64,000 bases of DNA from Phenylobacterium sp. (GTDB lineage: Bacteria > Pseudomonadota > Alphaproteobacteria > Caulobacterales > Caulobacteraceae). Position 1 is the stretch's first letter. The number at the start of each line of letters is the position of its first letter. Of this stretch, positions 23,563 to 31,803 are shown in pieces. The position numbers and the translations under genes are program-made. The notes beneath the pieces were generated by a model that was not told the DNA's origin, searched no databases, and saw only the letters and a program-made list of their open reading frames with translations. The stretch spans positions 62,001 through 126,000 of the forward strand of contig NZ_WGNY01000008.1 in assembly GCF_016124325.1 (NCBI RefSeq), written 5' to 3'.

Positions 23563-25896
23563 TTAGAAGGTGCGCGAGACTTTCACGCCGACGTTACGCG
23601 GGCGGATCGGCACCTGGTAGATTCGGCTGCAGACCGAAGCCGGGCACGAGGTGAGGCGCGCCAGTTCTCCGCGGCTGTCGAGCACGTTCCGCGCATAGAC
23701 CGAGATGCGCCAGTCGACCCAGTCGGCGCCCGCGGCGAGATCCAGCGTCTCGAAGCCGGGGCTCTTGCCCTGGATCACGCGGTCACGCGTCCGCAGGCTG
23801 CTCCAGTTGCCCCCCTGGTGCGCGCCCGTGGCTTCCACGAACATCTCGGCGTCCCCCATCGTCCAGTCGTATCGCACCGAGAGCGAGCCCTTGAACGTGG
23901 GCGCGAACGGCAGCCGCGAGCCGGCCGGCGCGATGGGCGTGGCGCAGGTGAGGATCGGATTCCCGTTGGCGTCGATCCGCCCGCAGTAGTTGTCCAGCAG
24001 CTTGGCGTCGATGTAGGAGGCCGCGCCGTTGATCGAGAAGCCATGGCCCAGGACCGCGGCGAAGTCGGTCTCGACGCCGCGCGAGCGCGCCTGGCCCACG
24101 TTGCGCACCTCGGCGATGTTCGCCGTCGTCTGCACGAAGAGCTGGAAGCCGTCCCAACGATCGTTGAAGACGGCGCCGTTGAAGCGCACGCGCCCGTTCG
24201 CCCACGTGGTCTTCCAGCCCGCCTCGTAGTTCTTCAGGTAGTCGGGCTCATAGGCGGCCGACTGCGGCGCGCGGTTGATGCCCCCCGGCCGGAAGCCCTC
24301 GGAGTAGGTGACGTAGAACAGCCGGTCCCGGTCCGGTCTCCACGTCGCGTTCAGACGTCCCGAGAAGCCGTGGCCCTTCGCCGTGCGATCGACGTTCGTG
24401 CATGGACCGTCGCCGTAGATGGTCGGCCCGAAGCAGCGACCCTCGCTGCCACGCAGTCCGAAGAAGCCGACGATGTGGTTCGACGCCTTGAACAGGCGGC
24501 CGCCGGCCGTGAGGGTCAGCGAGGGCAGGATGTCGTAGGAGACCTCGCCGAACGCGGCGTAGTCCCGGTCGGTCCGCTGCTGATCCGTGAGCCATTGGGT
24601 GTTGGGCCAGCCGGTCACCGACAGCGAGGTGGCCAGGCCGTCGATGATGTACTGGCTCTGCAGCTCGTGGCGCTGGACCTGGAAGAACAGCCCGCCGGTG
24701 GCGCGCAGGCGCTTGTCCTGCGGCGTCGCGATCCGCAGTTCGTGGCTGTCGTGCGTGTACTGGCTGATCGAATGGGTGTGCTGGGACGGATCGATGAGCT
24801 GTCCCGCGTTGTTCTGGATGATCTGCCCCATGCCGAACAGGGTGTCGTAGAAGTACGAGTAGTCGGAGTAGTCGAAGTAGGTGTTGAACTTCCGGTTCAG
24901 GTAGGCGCCGGCGTAGGTCACGTCGAGATCGCCGACCTTGCCCTGGATCGTCATCGCGGCCTGCCAGTAGGTGTCGTCGCGGTGGTCCGGGAAGAAGCGC
25001 TCGACCTTCAGGTCGCGGCCCAGGATCTGATAGGTGTTTCCATCGGCCTTGGTCTTCTGGATCAGCAGCCCCGGCGTGACCGTCCAGTTCTCGTTCAGGT
25101 CGACCCGCAGCGCGGCGCGGGCGCCTGAAACCTCGACCTGGTTGAAGTCCTTCTTGGCGATGTCAGCATTGCTGATGGTGATGCCGGAGCTCGGATAGGT
25201 CCGGGTCGCGGGGACGTTGTCGATGTAGCCGGGATCGATCCGGTTCCACGCGACCGCCCGCAGCGTGACCTGGTCGGAGACCGGCACGTTGATCATGCCC
25301 GCGATCGAATAGCCGACGCCGCCCTTGAAGGTGGTGTTGCCCTCGACGTCGAGGCGGCCCTTGGTGACGCCCGGCTCGGGCTTGTTGGTGATGATCCGCA
25401 GGGTGCCCGACTGGGAGCTGGCGCCGTAGAGCGTGCCCTGGGGTCCGGCCAGGGCCTCGACCCGGCTGATGTCGAACATCTGGATGTCGAGGGTGCCCTG
25501 GATCGTCGTCACCGGCTGTTCGTCCAGGTAGACGCCGACGCTGGGCAGCGAGCCCGAGGCGCCGCCGTCGGGGCCGCTGGAGATGCCCCGCATGAAGATG
25601 TTGCCCACGCCCGGCACGATGCTGCGGATCGAGACCGACGGCAGATGGCGGGCGATGTCGACGAAGTCCTTGGCGTTCAGCCGGTCGATCTTCTCCTGAC
25701 CCAGCGCCAGGATGCTCAACGGCACGTCCTGAACGTTCTCGGCGCGCTTCTGGGCCGTGACGATGACGGCCTCCAGTTCGGACGGCGCCGCCGCCGCGGC
25801 TTCTGCGGCCATGGCGAACGTCGGACCGCTCAGCGCCAGCAGGGACACCGCCCCACCGCACATCAGCTCCATGGTTCGGCTTCGACGCACCCTCAT
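23563..25896 (-). CDS. TonB-dependent outer-membrane receptor
   Basis: This 777-residue receptor has a signal peptide (ending FAMAAEA) and a TonB box in the segment VIVTAQKRAENVQDVPLS. The plug domain includes RGISSGPDGG, VEALAGPQGTLYGASSQSGTLRIITNKP, and the long C-terminal part is beta-barrel. The C-terminus ends in Phe, as expected for an outer-membrane protein. It imports a substrate too large for porins, energised by TonB-ExbBD (not in this window). It starts at an ATG preceded by AGGGGG. It shares the promoter element with the GH172, amidohydrolase and esterase genes, so it most likely imports the same substrate. The particular ligand is unknown. Confidence 0.92.
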   Translation of the reverse strand: MRVRRSRTMELMCGGAVSLLALSGPTFAMAAEAAAAAPSELEAVIVTAQKRAENVQDVPLSILALGQEKIDRLNAKDFVDIARHLPSVSIRSIVPGVGNIFMRGISSGPDGGASGSLPSVGVYLDEQPVTTIQGTLDIQMFDISRVEALAGPQGTLYGASSQSGTLRIITNKPEPGVTKGRLDVEGNTTFKGGVGYSIAGMINVPVSDQVTLRAVAWNRIDPGYIDNVPATRTYPSSGITISNADIAKKDFNQVEVSGARAALRVDLNENWTVTPGLLIQKTKADGNTYQILGRDLKVERFFPDHRDDTYWQAAMTIQGKVGDLDVTYAGAYLNRKFNTYFDYSDYSYFYDTLFGMGQIIQNNAGQLIDPSQHTHSISQYTHDSHELRIATPQDKRLRATGGLFFQVQRHELQSQYIIDGLATSLSVTGWPNTQWLTDQQRTDRDYAAFGEVSYDILPSLTLTAGGRLFKASNHIVGFFGLRGSEGRCFGPTIYGDGPCTNVDRTAKGHGFSGRLNATWRPDRDRLFYVTYSEGFRPGGINRAPQSAAYEPDYLKNYEAGWKTTWANGRVRFNGAVFNDRWDGFQLFVQTTANIAEVRNVGQARSRGVETDFAAVLGHGFSINGAASYIDAKLLDNYCGRIDANGNPILTCATPIAPAGSRLPFAPTFKGSLSVRYDWTMGDAEMFVEATGAHQGGNWSSLRTRDRVIQGKSPGFETLDLAAGADWVDWRISVYARNVLDSRGELARLTSCPASVCSRIYQVPIRPRNVGVKVSRTF

Positions 25897-25932
25897 TGAA
25901 TCCCCCTCTTCTGAATTGGCTTCTTTGATTTC

Positions 25933-25955
25933 GTCTAACTTAGACTTTTTGTCAA
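25933..25955 (-). promoter_or_regulatory. Shared promoter/operator element, copy 3 (TonB receptor)
   Basis: Leftward, TTGACA (25955-25950) is followed by a 17-nt spacer holding GTCTAAGTTAGAC, a perfect inverted repeat with 6-bp arms around one base (25933-25945). The receptor ATG lies 37 nt further on. This is the most symmetric copy of the element and suggests the core is a dimer-binding operator. Confidence 0.5.
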
Positions 25956-26000
25956 TCACAGAGCATGGAGAGCCGCGGCGGGCGCCCTTCCACGCCGGCT

Positions 26001-27293
26001 TCAGGTTCGGGCCAGTCCTCGCCAGGCGCCCAGAATGGTCCACCCCACCGCGGCGGCGGCCACCACGGCGGCGGTGGTCAGCACCATCGGCCATTCCTGT
26101 GTGGCCATGACCGCGACGACCAGCATCGCGGCCGCCGCTCCGAGGACGCGGGCCATCCAGGCCAGGCGCGCGCCGCCCCGGCCCCGCAGCCGGATCAACG
26201 CCGCGCCGGCCATGGCGTAGACGCAGAGCATGAAGATCACCGCGGCGTTGATCACGAGCGTGAACTGGCGCGCGATCGAGGGCTGGGCGATGAGCACGAT
26301 GATGACGGTGAGCAGGACGCCGTTGGCGATGAAGTTCGCCCGCGATGGCGGGCGCGGTTCGGCGGGCGGCGCGCGCATCTCCACGGCGAGCTGGCCGGCC
26401 GTCGAGGTCAGGAGCACCCATCCGCCGAGCGTGCCACCGGCCTTGAACGCCGCGCACAGGGCGACGACGACGGCGAATGACGCGCCGGCCATCCGTCCCG
26501 CCGCGTCGGCGAAGGGCGCGGACGACGCCGCCAGGACGCTTGCCGGCAGGATGCCGGTCAGCGCCGTGCAGGCGGCCAGGTACACGACCGCTGCGATCAG
26601 CACGCCGCCCAGGGTGGCGATCGGCGCGGTTCGCTCCGGGTCGCGCAGGGCGCCGGCCGCGACGCAGGCGCTTTCCAGGCCCAGGAAGGCCCACAGGATC
26701 AGCACCACCGCGCCCGGCAGGACCTCCGCCGCCGGCTTGCCGCTGACATTCCATGACGCGCTGAACACGGCGGGATCGAACATGAACCAGCCGAACACGC
26801 CGGCCGCGAGCACGGGGGCCAGGCCGATGGCCAGGGTCCAGCCCTCGAGCTGCGCCACCAGCCTGGGACCGGCCAGATTGAGGAGGACGAACAGCCAGGC
26901 GACCGAGACGGTGCAGGCGGTCGCCGCCGGCACGCTCGCAAGCGATGGGACCAGCGCGGTCAGATAGCCCGTGACCGCCAACGCCAGGGCGACGTTCCCC
27001 AGGACGCCCTGCAGCCAGTAGAGGACGGCGGCGACGAAGGCCGTGCGTGGGCCGAACGCCGACGAGATCGAGCCGACGAAGCCCATCGCCTGGTCATGGC
27101 CCAGCATCGCGAGCCAGGCGAAGACTCCGGCGAAGACGAGCGCCATCGCAATGGCCGCGAACCAGCCCAGCAGGCTGATCGACCCGATGGCCGCCAGGCT
27201 GGCCGGCAACAGGTAGACGCCCGAACCGATCATGCTGCCCGCGACCAGCAAGGTCGCCAGCAGCGGCCCGAGCGTTCCGCGGGCGGCGCTCAC
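26001..27293 (-). CDS. APC-family amino acid permease
   Basis: This 430-residue inner-membrane protein has about 12 hydrophobic segments. The APC-family start LVAGSMIGSGVYLLPASLA includes the glycine-rich GSMIGSGVY helix break that binds the substrate alpha-carboxyl and amino groups. Later it has AFLGLESACVAAGALRDPERTAP, a typical TM6-loop motif. It resembles the basic amino-acid/polyamine exchanger branch (AdiC/PotE) in general layout. It starts at GTG 27293 and follows the GH172 gene by 30 nt, so it is probably in the same transcript. It may take up an amino acid released by the M20 amidohydrolase; this is inference. Confidence 0.83.
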   Translation of the reverse strand: MSAARGTLGPLLATLLVAGSMIGSGVYLLPASLAAIGSISLLGWFAAIAMALVFAGVFAWLAMLGHDQAMGFVGSISSAFGPRTAFVAAVLYWLQGVLGNVALALAVTGYLTALVPSLASVPAATACTVSVAWLFVLLNLAGPRLVAQLEGWTLAIGLAPVLAAGVFGWFMFDPAVFSASWNVSGKPAAEVLPGAVVLILWAFLGLESACVAAGALRDPERTAPIATLGGVLIAAVVYLAACTALTGILPASVLAASSAPFADAAGRMAGASFAVVVALCAAFKAGGTLGGWVLLTSTAGQLAVEMRAPPAEPRPPSRANFIANGVLLTVIIVLIAQPSIARQFTLVINAAVIFMLCVYAMAGAALIRLRGRGGARLAWMARVLGAAAAMLVVAVMATQEWPMVLTTAAVVAAAAVGWTILGAWRGLART

Positions 27294-27323
27294 GAACGTC
27301 CTTGCCTCGTCACGTTCGGCGGC

Positions 27324-28772
27324 TCAGTGCGGCTTGGCCGTGGCCGCCTTGAGGGCGGCGTCGATGGTGGCCAGCGCCTTGTCGGTGATGGCGCCTTCCG
27401 ACACGCCCTGCAGATCGCGCAGGCTCATTGCCTTGAACTGTTCGTACGCCGGGTGCGTGGCCAGCGCCGGGAGCTCCCGGTTGACGATCTCGCGCCCCTC
27501 CCAGCTCATCATGATCGCCTCGATGGGGCTGTCGATCGTCAGCGGTCCGCCCGCGACGAAGGCCGGGCGCGCCGGCTCCACCAGCGGCTTGAACTGCAGC
27601 GCCGCGTCATCCGGCAGCTTCGGGAACGCCGCGTGCGGCTCGGCCTGGTACCAGAACGCCACCGACGAGAAGCCGTCGTCCAGTGGCCGGTAGCGCAACG
27701 GCGACTTCCACCCCAGGGCCTGCACCGTCACGCGAAGGTCCGACTTGAACCGGATCGGATCCAGGATGTGCCAGCGGTACTCCCCGATCCGCCGCTCCCG
27801 GCCGGACATGTAGTACTGGGTGGCCATGTCGGTCTTGTTGTGGGCGTGGAAGCCCGAATAGGCCGTCGAGTAGTCGGTTTCCTCGAGACGGCCCGTACCC
27901 CGGTGGCGATAGCCGTAGGAGCCGAGGAAATAGTCCTCCTCGCCCGTGTAGTTGATGGTCGGGAAATCGCGGTCGCCGTCGAGGTAGAACTTGAACTCGC
28001 CCTCGCCCCACCAGCCGGGGCTGAAAGCCGAGTGCGTCAGGTAGGTGCCCACATAGTGGCCCCGCCCCTTCACGCCATCCAGCAGCACATAGACGTCCTT
28101 CGGCTTCAGCCGGTCGACCTGGCGGAACTGGGCGTGGAAGTAGGCCGCGTCAGGCGGCACGTCCTGCAGCGCGTAGTCGATCTGGTAGTAGACCTCGTTG
28201 GTGTGCTGCGAGCGGTTCTCCAGCTCGATGCGGAACTTCCTCCGGAACGGCATCTGCCAGAAGCTGTTCAGGCCGCTCTCGGGGTTCACCGCCACCACCG
28301 CCGAATCGATCAGCGCGGTCGATTCCTTGCCGAAGGCCGCGGCGAAGAAGTCGCCGACCGGCGTCTCCACGGAGGGCGTGGCCTCGCCGTCCCAATAGAT
28401 GCGCAGGATCATCGAGCGGTAGGTCCCCTTGCCGCCGATGGTCATCCAGATGTGGTTGATGATCCCGGGGCCGGACGCCTCGCCCAGCACCGTCCGTCCG
28501 CCCGGCGGGATCTCGATGTACGGATTGACCTTCCAGCCCAGTCCGAGGTCGGTGGCCTGGACGCCGGCGCTGCCCTTGTCGAGCGGCGTGCGCGAGCCGC
28601 CGCCCTTCTCGCCGGTCAGGTTCTCGGGGCTGATCGAGCGGCTCTCGGCATCGCTCAGACGGTAGAGATCGCCCACCGGGGGTCGCGCCGCCGCGCCCGT
28701 GGCGGCGAACGCCAGCATCGCCATCGCCAGTCCGGCGCCTTTCGCCGCAACCCGCACCGCCGAACAGATCAT
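27324..28772 (-). CDS. GH172 (DUF2961) family glycoside hydrolase, paralogue A
   Basis: This 482-residue secreted protein has a signal peptide (ending ATGAAARP) and the DUF2961 hallmark start SRSISPENLTGEKGGGSR. It also has PGIINHIWMTIGG, FWQMPFRRKFRIELEN, the acidic WWGEGEFKFYLDGD and YTGEEDYFLGSYGYR, and YRWHILDPI. CAZy GH172 enzymes use two conserved acidic residues in the latter region; known activities include difructose-dianhydride and D-arabinofuranoside hydrolysis. The ATG at 28772 has an AGGGGG ribosome site. Its start region carries the shared promoter element. I infer a periplasmic furanosidase working with the TonB receptor and the second GH172 upstream. Confidence 0.85.
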   Translation of the reverse strand: MICSAVRVAAKGAGLAMAMLAFAATGAAARPPVGDLYRLSDAESRSISPENLTGEKGGGSRTPLDKGSAGVQATDLGLGWKVNPYIEIPPGGRTVLGEASGPGIINHIWMTIGGKGTYRSMILRIYWDGEATPSVETPVGDFFAAAFGKESTALIDSAVVAVNPESGLNSFWQMPFRRKFRIELENRSQHTNEVYYQIDYALQDVPPDAAYFHAQFRQVDRLKPKDVYVLLDGVKGRGHYVGTYLTHSAFSPGWWGEGEFKFYLDGDRDFPTINYTGEEDYFLGSYGYRHRGTGRLEETDYSTAYSGFHAHNKTDMATQYYMSGRERRIGEYRWHILDPIRFKSDLRVTVQALGWKSPLRYRPLDDGFSSVAFWYQAEPHAAFPKLPDDAALQFKPLVEPARPAFVAGGPLTIDSPIEAIMMSWEGREIVNRELPALATHPAYEQFKAMSLRDLQGVSEGAITDKALATIDAALKAATAKPH

Positions 28773-28821
28773 GCGCAACCCCCTGCCCCGACGCGTATGC
28801 GCTGGAGGACCACTAGAGATA

Positions 28822-28844
28822 TTCTAATGTGGATTCTTTGTCTA
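28822..28844 (-). promoter_or_regulatory. Shared promoter/operator element, copy 4 (GH172 A)
   Basis: Leftward, TAGACA (28844-28839) is followed by a 17-nt spacer containing ATCCACATTAGAA and then TATCTC as a reasonable -10. Spacing and core agree with the copies at 18764, 25933 and 31611. The GH172 start is 50 nt downstream. Confidence 0.45.
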
Positions 28845-28860
28845 ATCCATTGGCGCCGGA

Positions 28861-30120
28861 TCAGGGGAGGCCAGGCGCCCCGCCCGCCACGGCCGGCGCG
28901 GCGGTTCCGCGCGCCGGCGGGATCTGCATGACGGCGTCGGACGGCAACGCCGGGAACGGCGCGTGCGGCTCCAGCTGGTACCAGTAGGCGACCGAGGCCA
29001 GGGAATCCGACAGCGCGAGATAGCGCCCGTTCCCGCTCACCCGCGTCGGGGTCGCGTCCTTCCAGCCCAGGTTCTGGATCGTGACCTTCAGATCCTTCTG
29101 GAACCGGATCGGGTCCAGGACGTGCCACCGATATTCCCCGTGGCGTCGCTCCCCGTCGGCCCGGAAGTAGTCGGCGTCCACCTCGGCGGGCTTCAAGGCG
29201 TAGAAGCCGGAGTAGAGCGAGGCGTAGTTCACCTCGCGCGGTCGCCCGTCGGCCCCGCGCTTCACATAGATGTACGAGCCGAGGAAATAGTCCTCCTCTC
29301 CGGTGCCGGCGATCGTGGGGTATTCCTGGTCGCCGTCCATGTAGAACTTGACCTCGCCCTCGCCCCACCAGCCGGGGCTGAAGGCGCCGTGCCCGAGATA
29401 GGTTCCCACGTACTGGCCCTGGCCGCGAACGCCATCCAGGATCGTGTAGACGTCGCCCGCCTTGAGCGGATTGGCCATGCGGAACTGGGCGTGGAAATAG
29501 CCGGCCCGCGGCGACACGGGCTCCAGCGCGTAGTTGATCTGGTAGTAGACGCGAAGGATCTTGCTGCTGCGATTTTCGATGGTCATGCGGAACTTCTTGC
29601 GGAACGGCATCTGCCAGAAGCTGTTGAACCCGCTGCCCGGGTTCACCGCGACCATCGCCGAATCGATCACGGGCTCGGCCCCACGGCCCCAACCGGCCGC
29701 GAAGAAGTCGCCGACCGGCGCCTCGACCGAGGGGGTGGCTTCGTCGTCCCAGTAGATCCGCAGGATGGCCGAGCGATATTCCGCCAGGCCGCCCAACGTC
29801 ATCCAGACGTGATTGATGATCCCGGGTCCGGCCGCCTCACCCAGGCGATAGGTCGTCCCCGGGGCGATGTTGACGTAGGGATTGACCTTCCAACCCTTGC
29901 CCAGCTCGGCGGCGGCGTAGGATGCGCTGCCGTCCTTGGCCTCGAGTCGCGCGCCGCCGCCCCTTTCCCCCGTCGGGTTTTCAGGGCTGATCGACCGGGA
30001 CTGGGCGTTCGTCACCTCGAACAAAGGAATGGCGCCCGGCGCGGGCGCGGCGGCGGCGGCCGGGCCGGCGCCCACTGCGATCATGGCCAGCGCCAGAATC
30101 GTTCCAACCAACCCACGCAT
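28861..30120 (-). CDS. GH172 (DUF2961) family glycoside hydrolase, paralogue B
   Basis: This 419-residue secreted protein is a clear paralogue of the neighbour at 27324. The shared motifs are SRSISPENPTGERGGGAR, PGIINHVWMTLGG, SFWQMPFRKKFRMTIENRSS, the acidic WWGEGEVKFYMDGD and GTGEEDYFLGSY, and YRWHVLDPI. It lacks the ~60-residue C-terminal extension of paralogue A. The signal peptide ends GPAAAAAPA. I use the ATG at 30120 with a GGAGGGG ribosome site rather than the longer frame. It has its own promoter region with both a GntR-like palindrome and a weak copy of the shared element. A D-arabinofuranosidase or fructofuranosidase activity is the best family-based guess. Confidence 0.85.
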   Translation of the reverse strand: MRGLVGTILALAMIAVGAGPAAAAAPAPGAIPLFEVTNAQSRSISPENPTGERGGGARLEAKDGSASYAAAELGKGWKVNPYVNIAPGTTYRLGEAAGPGIINHVWMTLGGLAEYRSAILRIYWDDEATPSVEAPVGDFFAAGWGRGAEPVIDSAMVAVNPGSGFNSFWQMPFRKKFRMTIENRSSKILRVYYQINYALEPVSPRAGYFHAQFRMANPLKAGDVYTILDGVRGQGQYVGTYLGHGAFSPGWWGEGEVKFYMDGDQEYPTIAGTGEEDYFLGSYIYVKRGADGRPREVNYASLYSGFYALKPAEVDADYFRADGERRHGEYRWHVLDPIRFQKDLKVTIQNLGWKDATPTRVSGNGRYLALSDSLASVAYWYQLEPHAPFPALPSDAVMQIPPARGTAAPAVAGGAPGLP

Positions 30121-30141
30121 TCGCCACCCCTCCGATACCAT

Positions 30142-30171
30142 CTAACATTCTAGTAGCGAGAAATTTAGATC
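30142..30171 (-). promoter_or_regulatory. GntR-like palindrome overlapping a weak copy of the shared promoter element (GH172 B)
   Basis: CTAACATTCTAG (30142-30153) differs by one base from the site before gntR at 9188 and by two from the perfect CTAACATGTTAG. It overlaps a weaker version of the shared promoter element: GATCTA at 30171-30166, then an 18-nt spacer ending ACTAGAA. This may link the sugar-pathway regulator to the GH172 genes. Confidence 0.35.
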
Positions 30172-30247
30172 GAATCGACGGATTCTTCCGAAGATTCCCG
30201 CCATCACACATGTCAGGATCGAAGATGCGGCCTCTCCGCGCCCGGCC

Positions 30248-31576
30248 TCAAGGCTTCGGCGCGACGCTCAGCAGATAGTCGAGCGCCGCCAGGCTCTGGG
30301 CCCGCACGCCCACCTCCAGCGCCGCCTCGTCCACCACGTTGAACAGCGGCGAGTGGTTCACGCCCGGGGGGAAGCCGATACCGAGGTCGTAGAACAGCCC
30401 CGGCATCTCCTGCTGGTAGAAGGCGAAGTCCTCGGCGCCGGTGATGAACTCGATGTCGTCGCGCACGTCGCCGCGCGCGGCGCGCAGGAGCGTCGGCTTC
30501 ATCTGCGCCGTCAGCGCCGGATCGTTGCTGGTGACCGGGTTCGGCGGACCCCACTCGATATGTCCGCTTCCGCCATATCGGGCGGAGATGCTTTCCACGG
30601 CCTTCTCGGCCCGCGCCATGATCTCCTTTCGCAGGCCCGGATCAAACGAGCGCAGCGTCCCGGTCATGGTCAGCTCTTCGGGGATGATGTTGTAGCGCAC
30701 CCCCGCGTTGATGGTGGAGACGGACAGGATCGTCGGCGTGACCGTGACCTTGATCTGGCGTGCGGCGATCTGGTTGAAGGCCTGCACCACGTCAGCCGCC
30801 ATCGACACGATATCGATCCCGGCCCACGGATTGGCGGCATGGGTCTGCCGGCCGTTGAGCACGATCCGGTAGCTGTCGTCGGCCGCCATCATCGGACCCG
30901 ACCGCCACGCCAGGCGGCCAGGCTCGCCGGGCGCCACATGCAGGCCGAAGATCGCGCCGGGCCGCGGCGAGTTCAACGCGCCTTCCTTGACGACAAGCGC
31001 CGCCCCGCCCTCCTCGCCCGCCGGTGGCCCCTCCTCGGCCGGTTGAAGCAGCAGCACCACCGTTCCGGGAATGTCGGCGCGCATCCCGGCGAGCACCTCG
31101 GCGGCGCCCATCAGGATGGCCACGTGCGCATCATGCCCACAGGCGTGCATCACCGGCACGGTTCGGCCGTTGTACTCGGCCGTGGCCTTGGAGGCGAAGG
31201 AAAGCCCCGTTTGCTCGGCCACCGGGAGCGCGTCCATGTCGGCCCGAAGGGCCACGACGCCACCCGGCCTGCCACCTTTCAGGATGGCCACGAGGCCGGT
31301 CTTGGCGACCCCCGTGCGAACTTCGAAACCGAGCTTGCGCAGGTGCTCGGCCACCAGCTTGGAGGTGCGGAACTCGCGGTTGCCCAGCTCGGGGTGCTCA
31401 TGGATGTCGCGCCGCCAGGCGACCACCTTCGGCTGCACCGCGCTGGCTGCGGCGAACACCGCCGCGTCGAATGGTCCGGGCGGAGGCGGCGCTTCCCGCG
31501 CAGGGCTGGGCGTGACGATCGCCAGCGAAGTCGCCAGCGCCAGCGCGACGCCCTTCGTCGTAGCCGCCCAATCCAT
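30248..31576 (-). CDS. Secreted M20 family amidohydrolase (aminoacylase/IAA-amino acid hydrolase type)
   Basis: This 442-residue zinc-dependent amidohydrolase has a signal peptide (ending VTPSPARE). The metal and catalytic motifs are WRRDIHEHPELGNREFRTS, ALRADMDALPV, HACGHDAHVAILMGAAEVL and QPAEEGPPAGEEGG, with FITGAEDFAFYQQEMPG near the end. Family members split N-acyl amino acids and similar amides. I chose the ATG at 31576, preceded by a GGGGGG ribosome site; the longer frame would cross the promoter element. It has its own copy of the shared element, so the imported substrate may contain an amide-linked amino acid or acyl group. Confidence 0.88.
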   Translation of the reverse strand: MDWAATTKGVALALATSLAIVTPSPAREAPPPPGPFDAAVFAAASAVQPKVVAWRRDIHEHPELGNREFRTSKLVAEHLRKLGFEVRTGVAKTGLVAILKGGRPGGVVALRADMDALPVAEQTGLSFASKATAEYNGRTVPVMHACGHDAHVAILMGAAEVLAGMRADIPGTVVLLLQPAEEGPPAGEEGGAALVVKEGALNSPRPGAIFGLHVAPGEPGRLAWRSGPMMAADDSYRIVLNGRQTHAANPWAGIDIVSMAADVVQAFNQIAARQIKVTVTPTILSVSTINAGVRYNIIPEELTMTGTLRSFDPGLRKEIMARAEKAVESISARYGGSGHIEWGPPNPVTSNDPALTAQMKPTLLRAARGDVRDDIEFITGAEDFAFYQQEMPGLFYDLGIGFPPGVNHSPLFNVVDEAALEVGVRAQSLAALDYLLSVAPKP

Positions 31577-31610
31577 GTGCGTTTCCCCCCAAAGATCGCG
31601 CAGACATCTG

Positions 31611-31633
31611 TTCCAGTATGGACAATTTGTCAA
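31611..31633 (-). promoter_or_regulatory. Shared promoter/operator element, copy 5 (M20 amidohydrolase)
   Basis: Leftward, TTGACA (31633-31628) is followed by a 17-nt spacer containing TGTCCATACTGGAA. Together with the following AAT on the plus strand, the segment is almost identical to copy 2 at 18764. The amidohydrolase start lies 35 nt downstream. Confidence 0.5.
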
Positions 31634-31803
31634 ATCCAGGTCGATGGACCTGTCTGTCGGTCGCAACGAACCGCGATGGCCTGACGCTTCAGCCGATGCT
31701 GGTCTTGAGGCTCCGGTCGCGGCGCCGTGCCGGGCGGGGGCGTCCGGCCCGATTCAGAAGCGCATGGGACGATAGAAGCCGCCGGCCGCAACCCCGCGGG
31801 ATG

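Noticed and set aside
25897..26754. Upstream in-frame extension of the TonB receptor
   Set aside because: It would overlap the permease gene and lacks protein features. The ATG at 25896 with AGGGGG and a signal peptide is the clear start.
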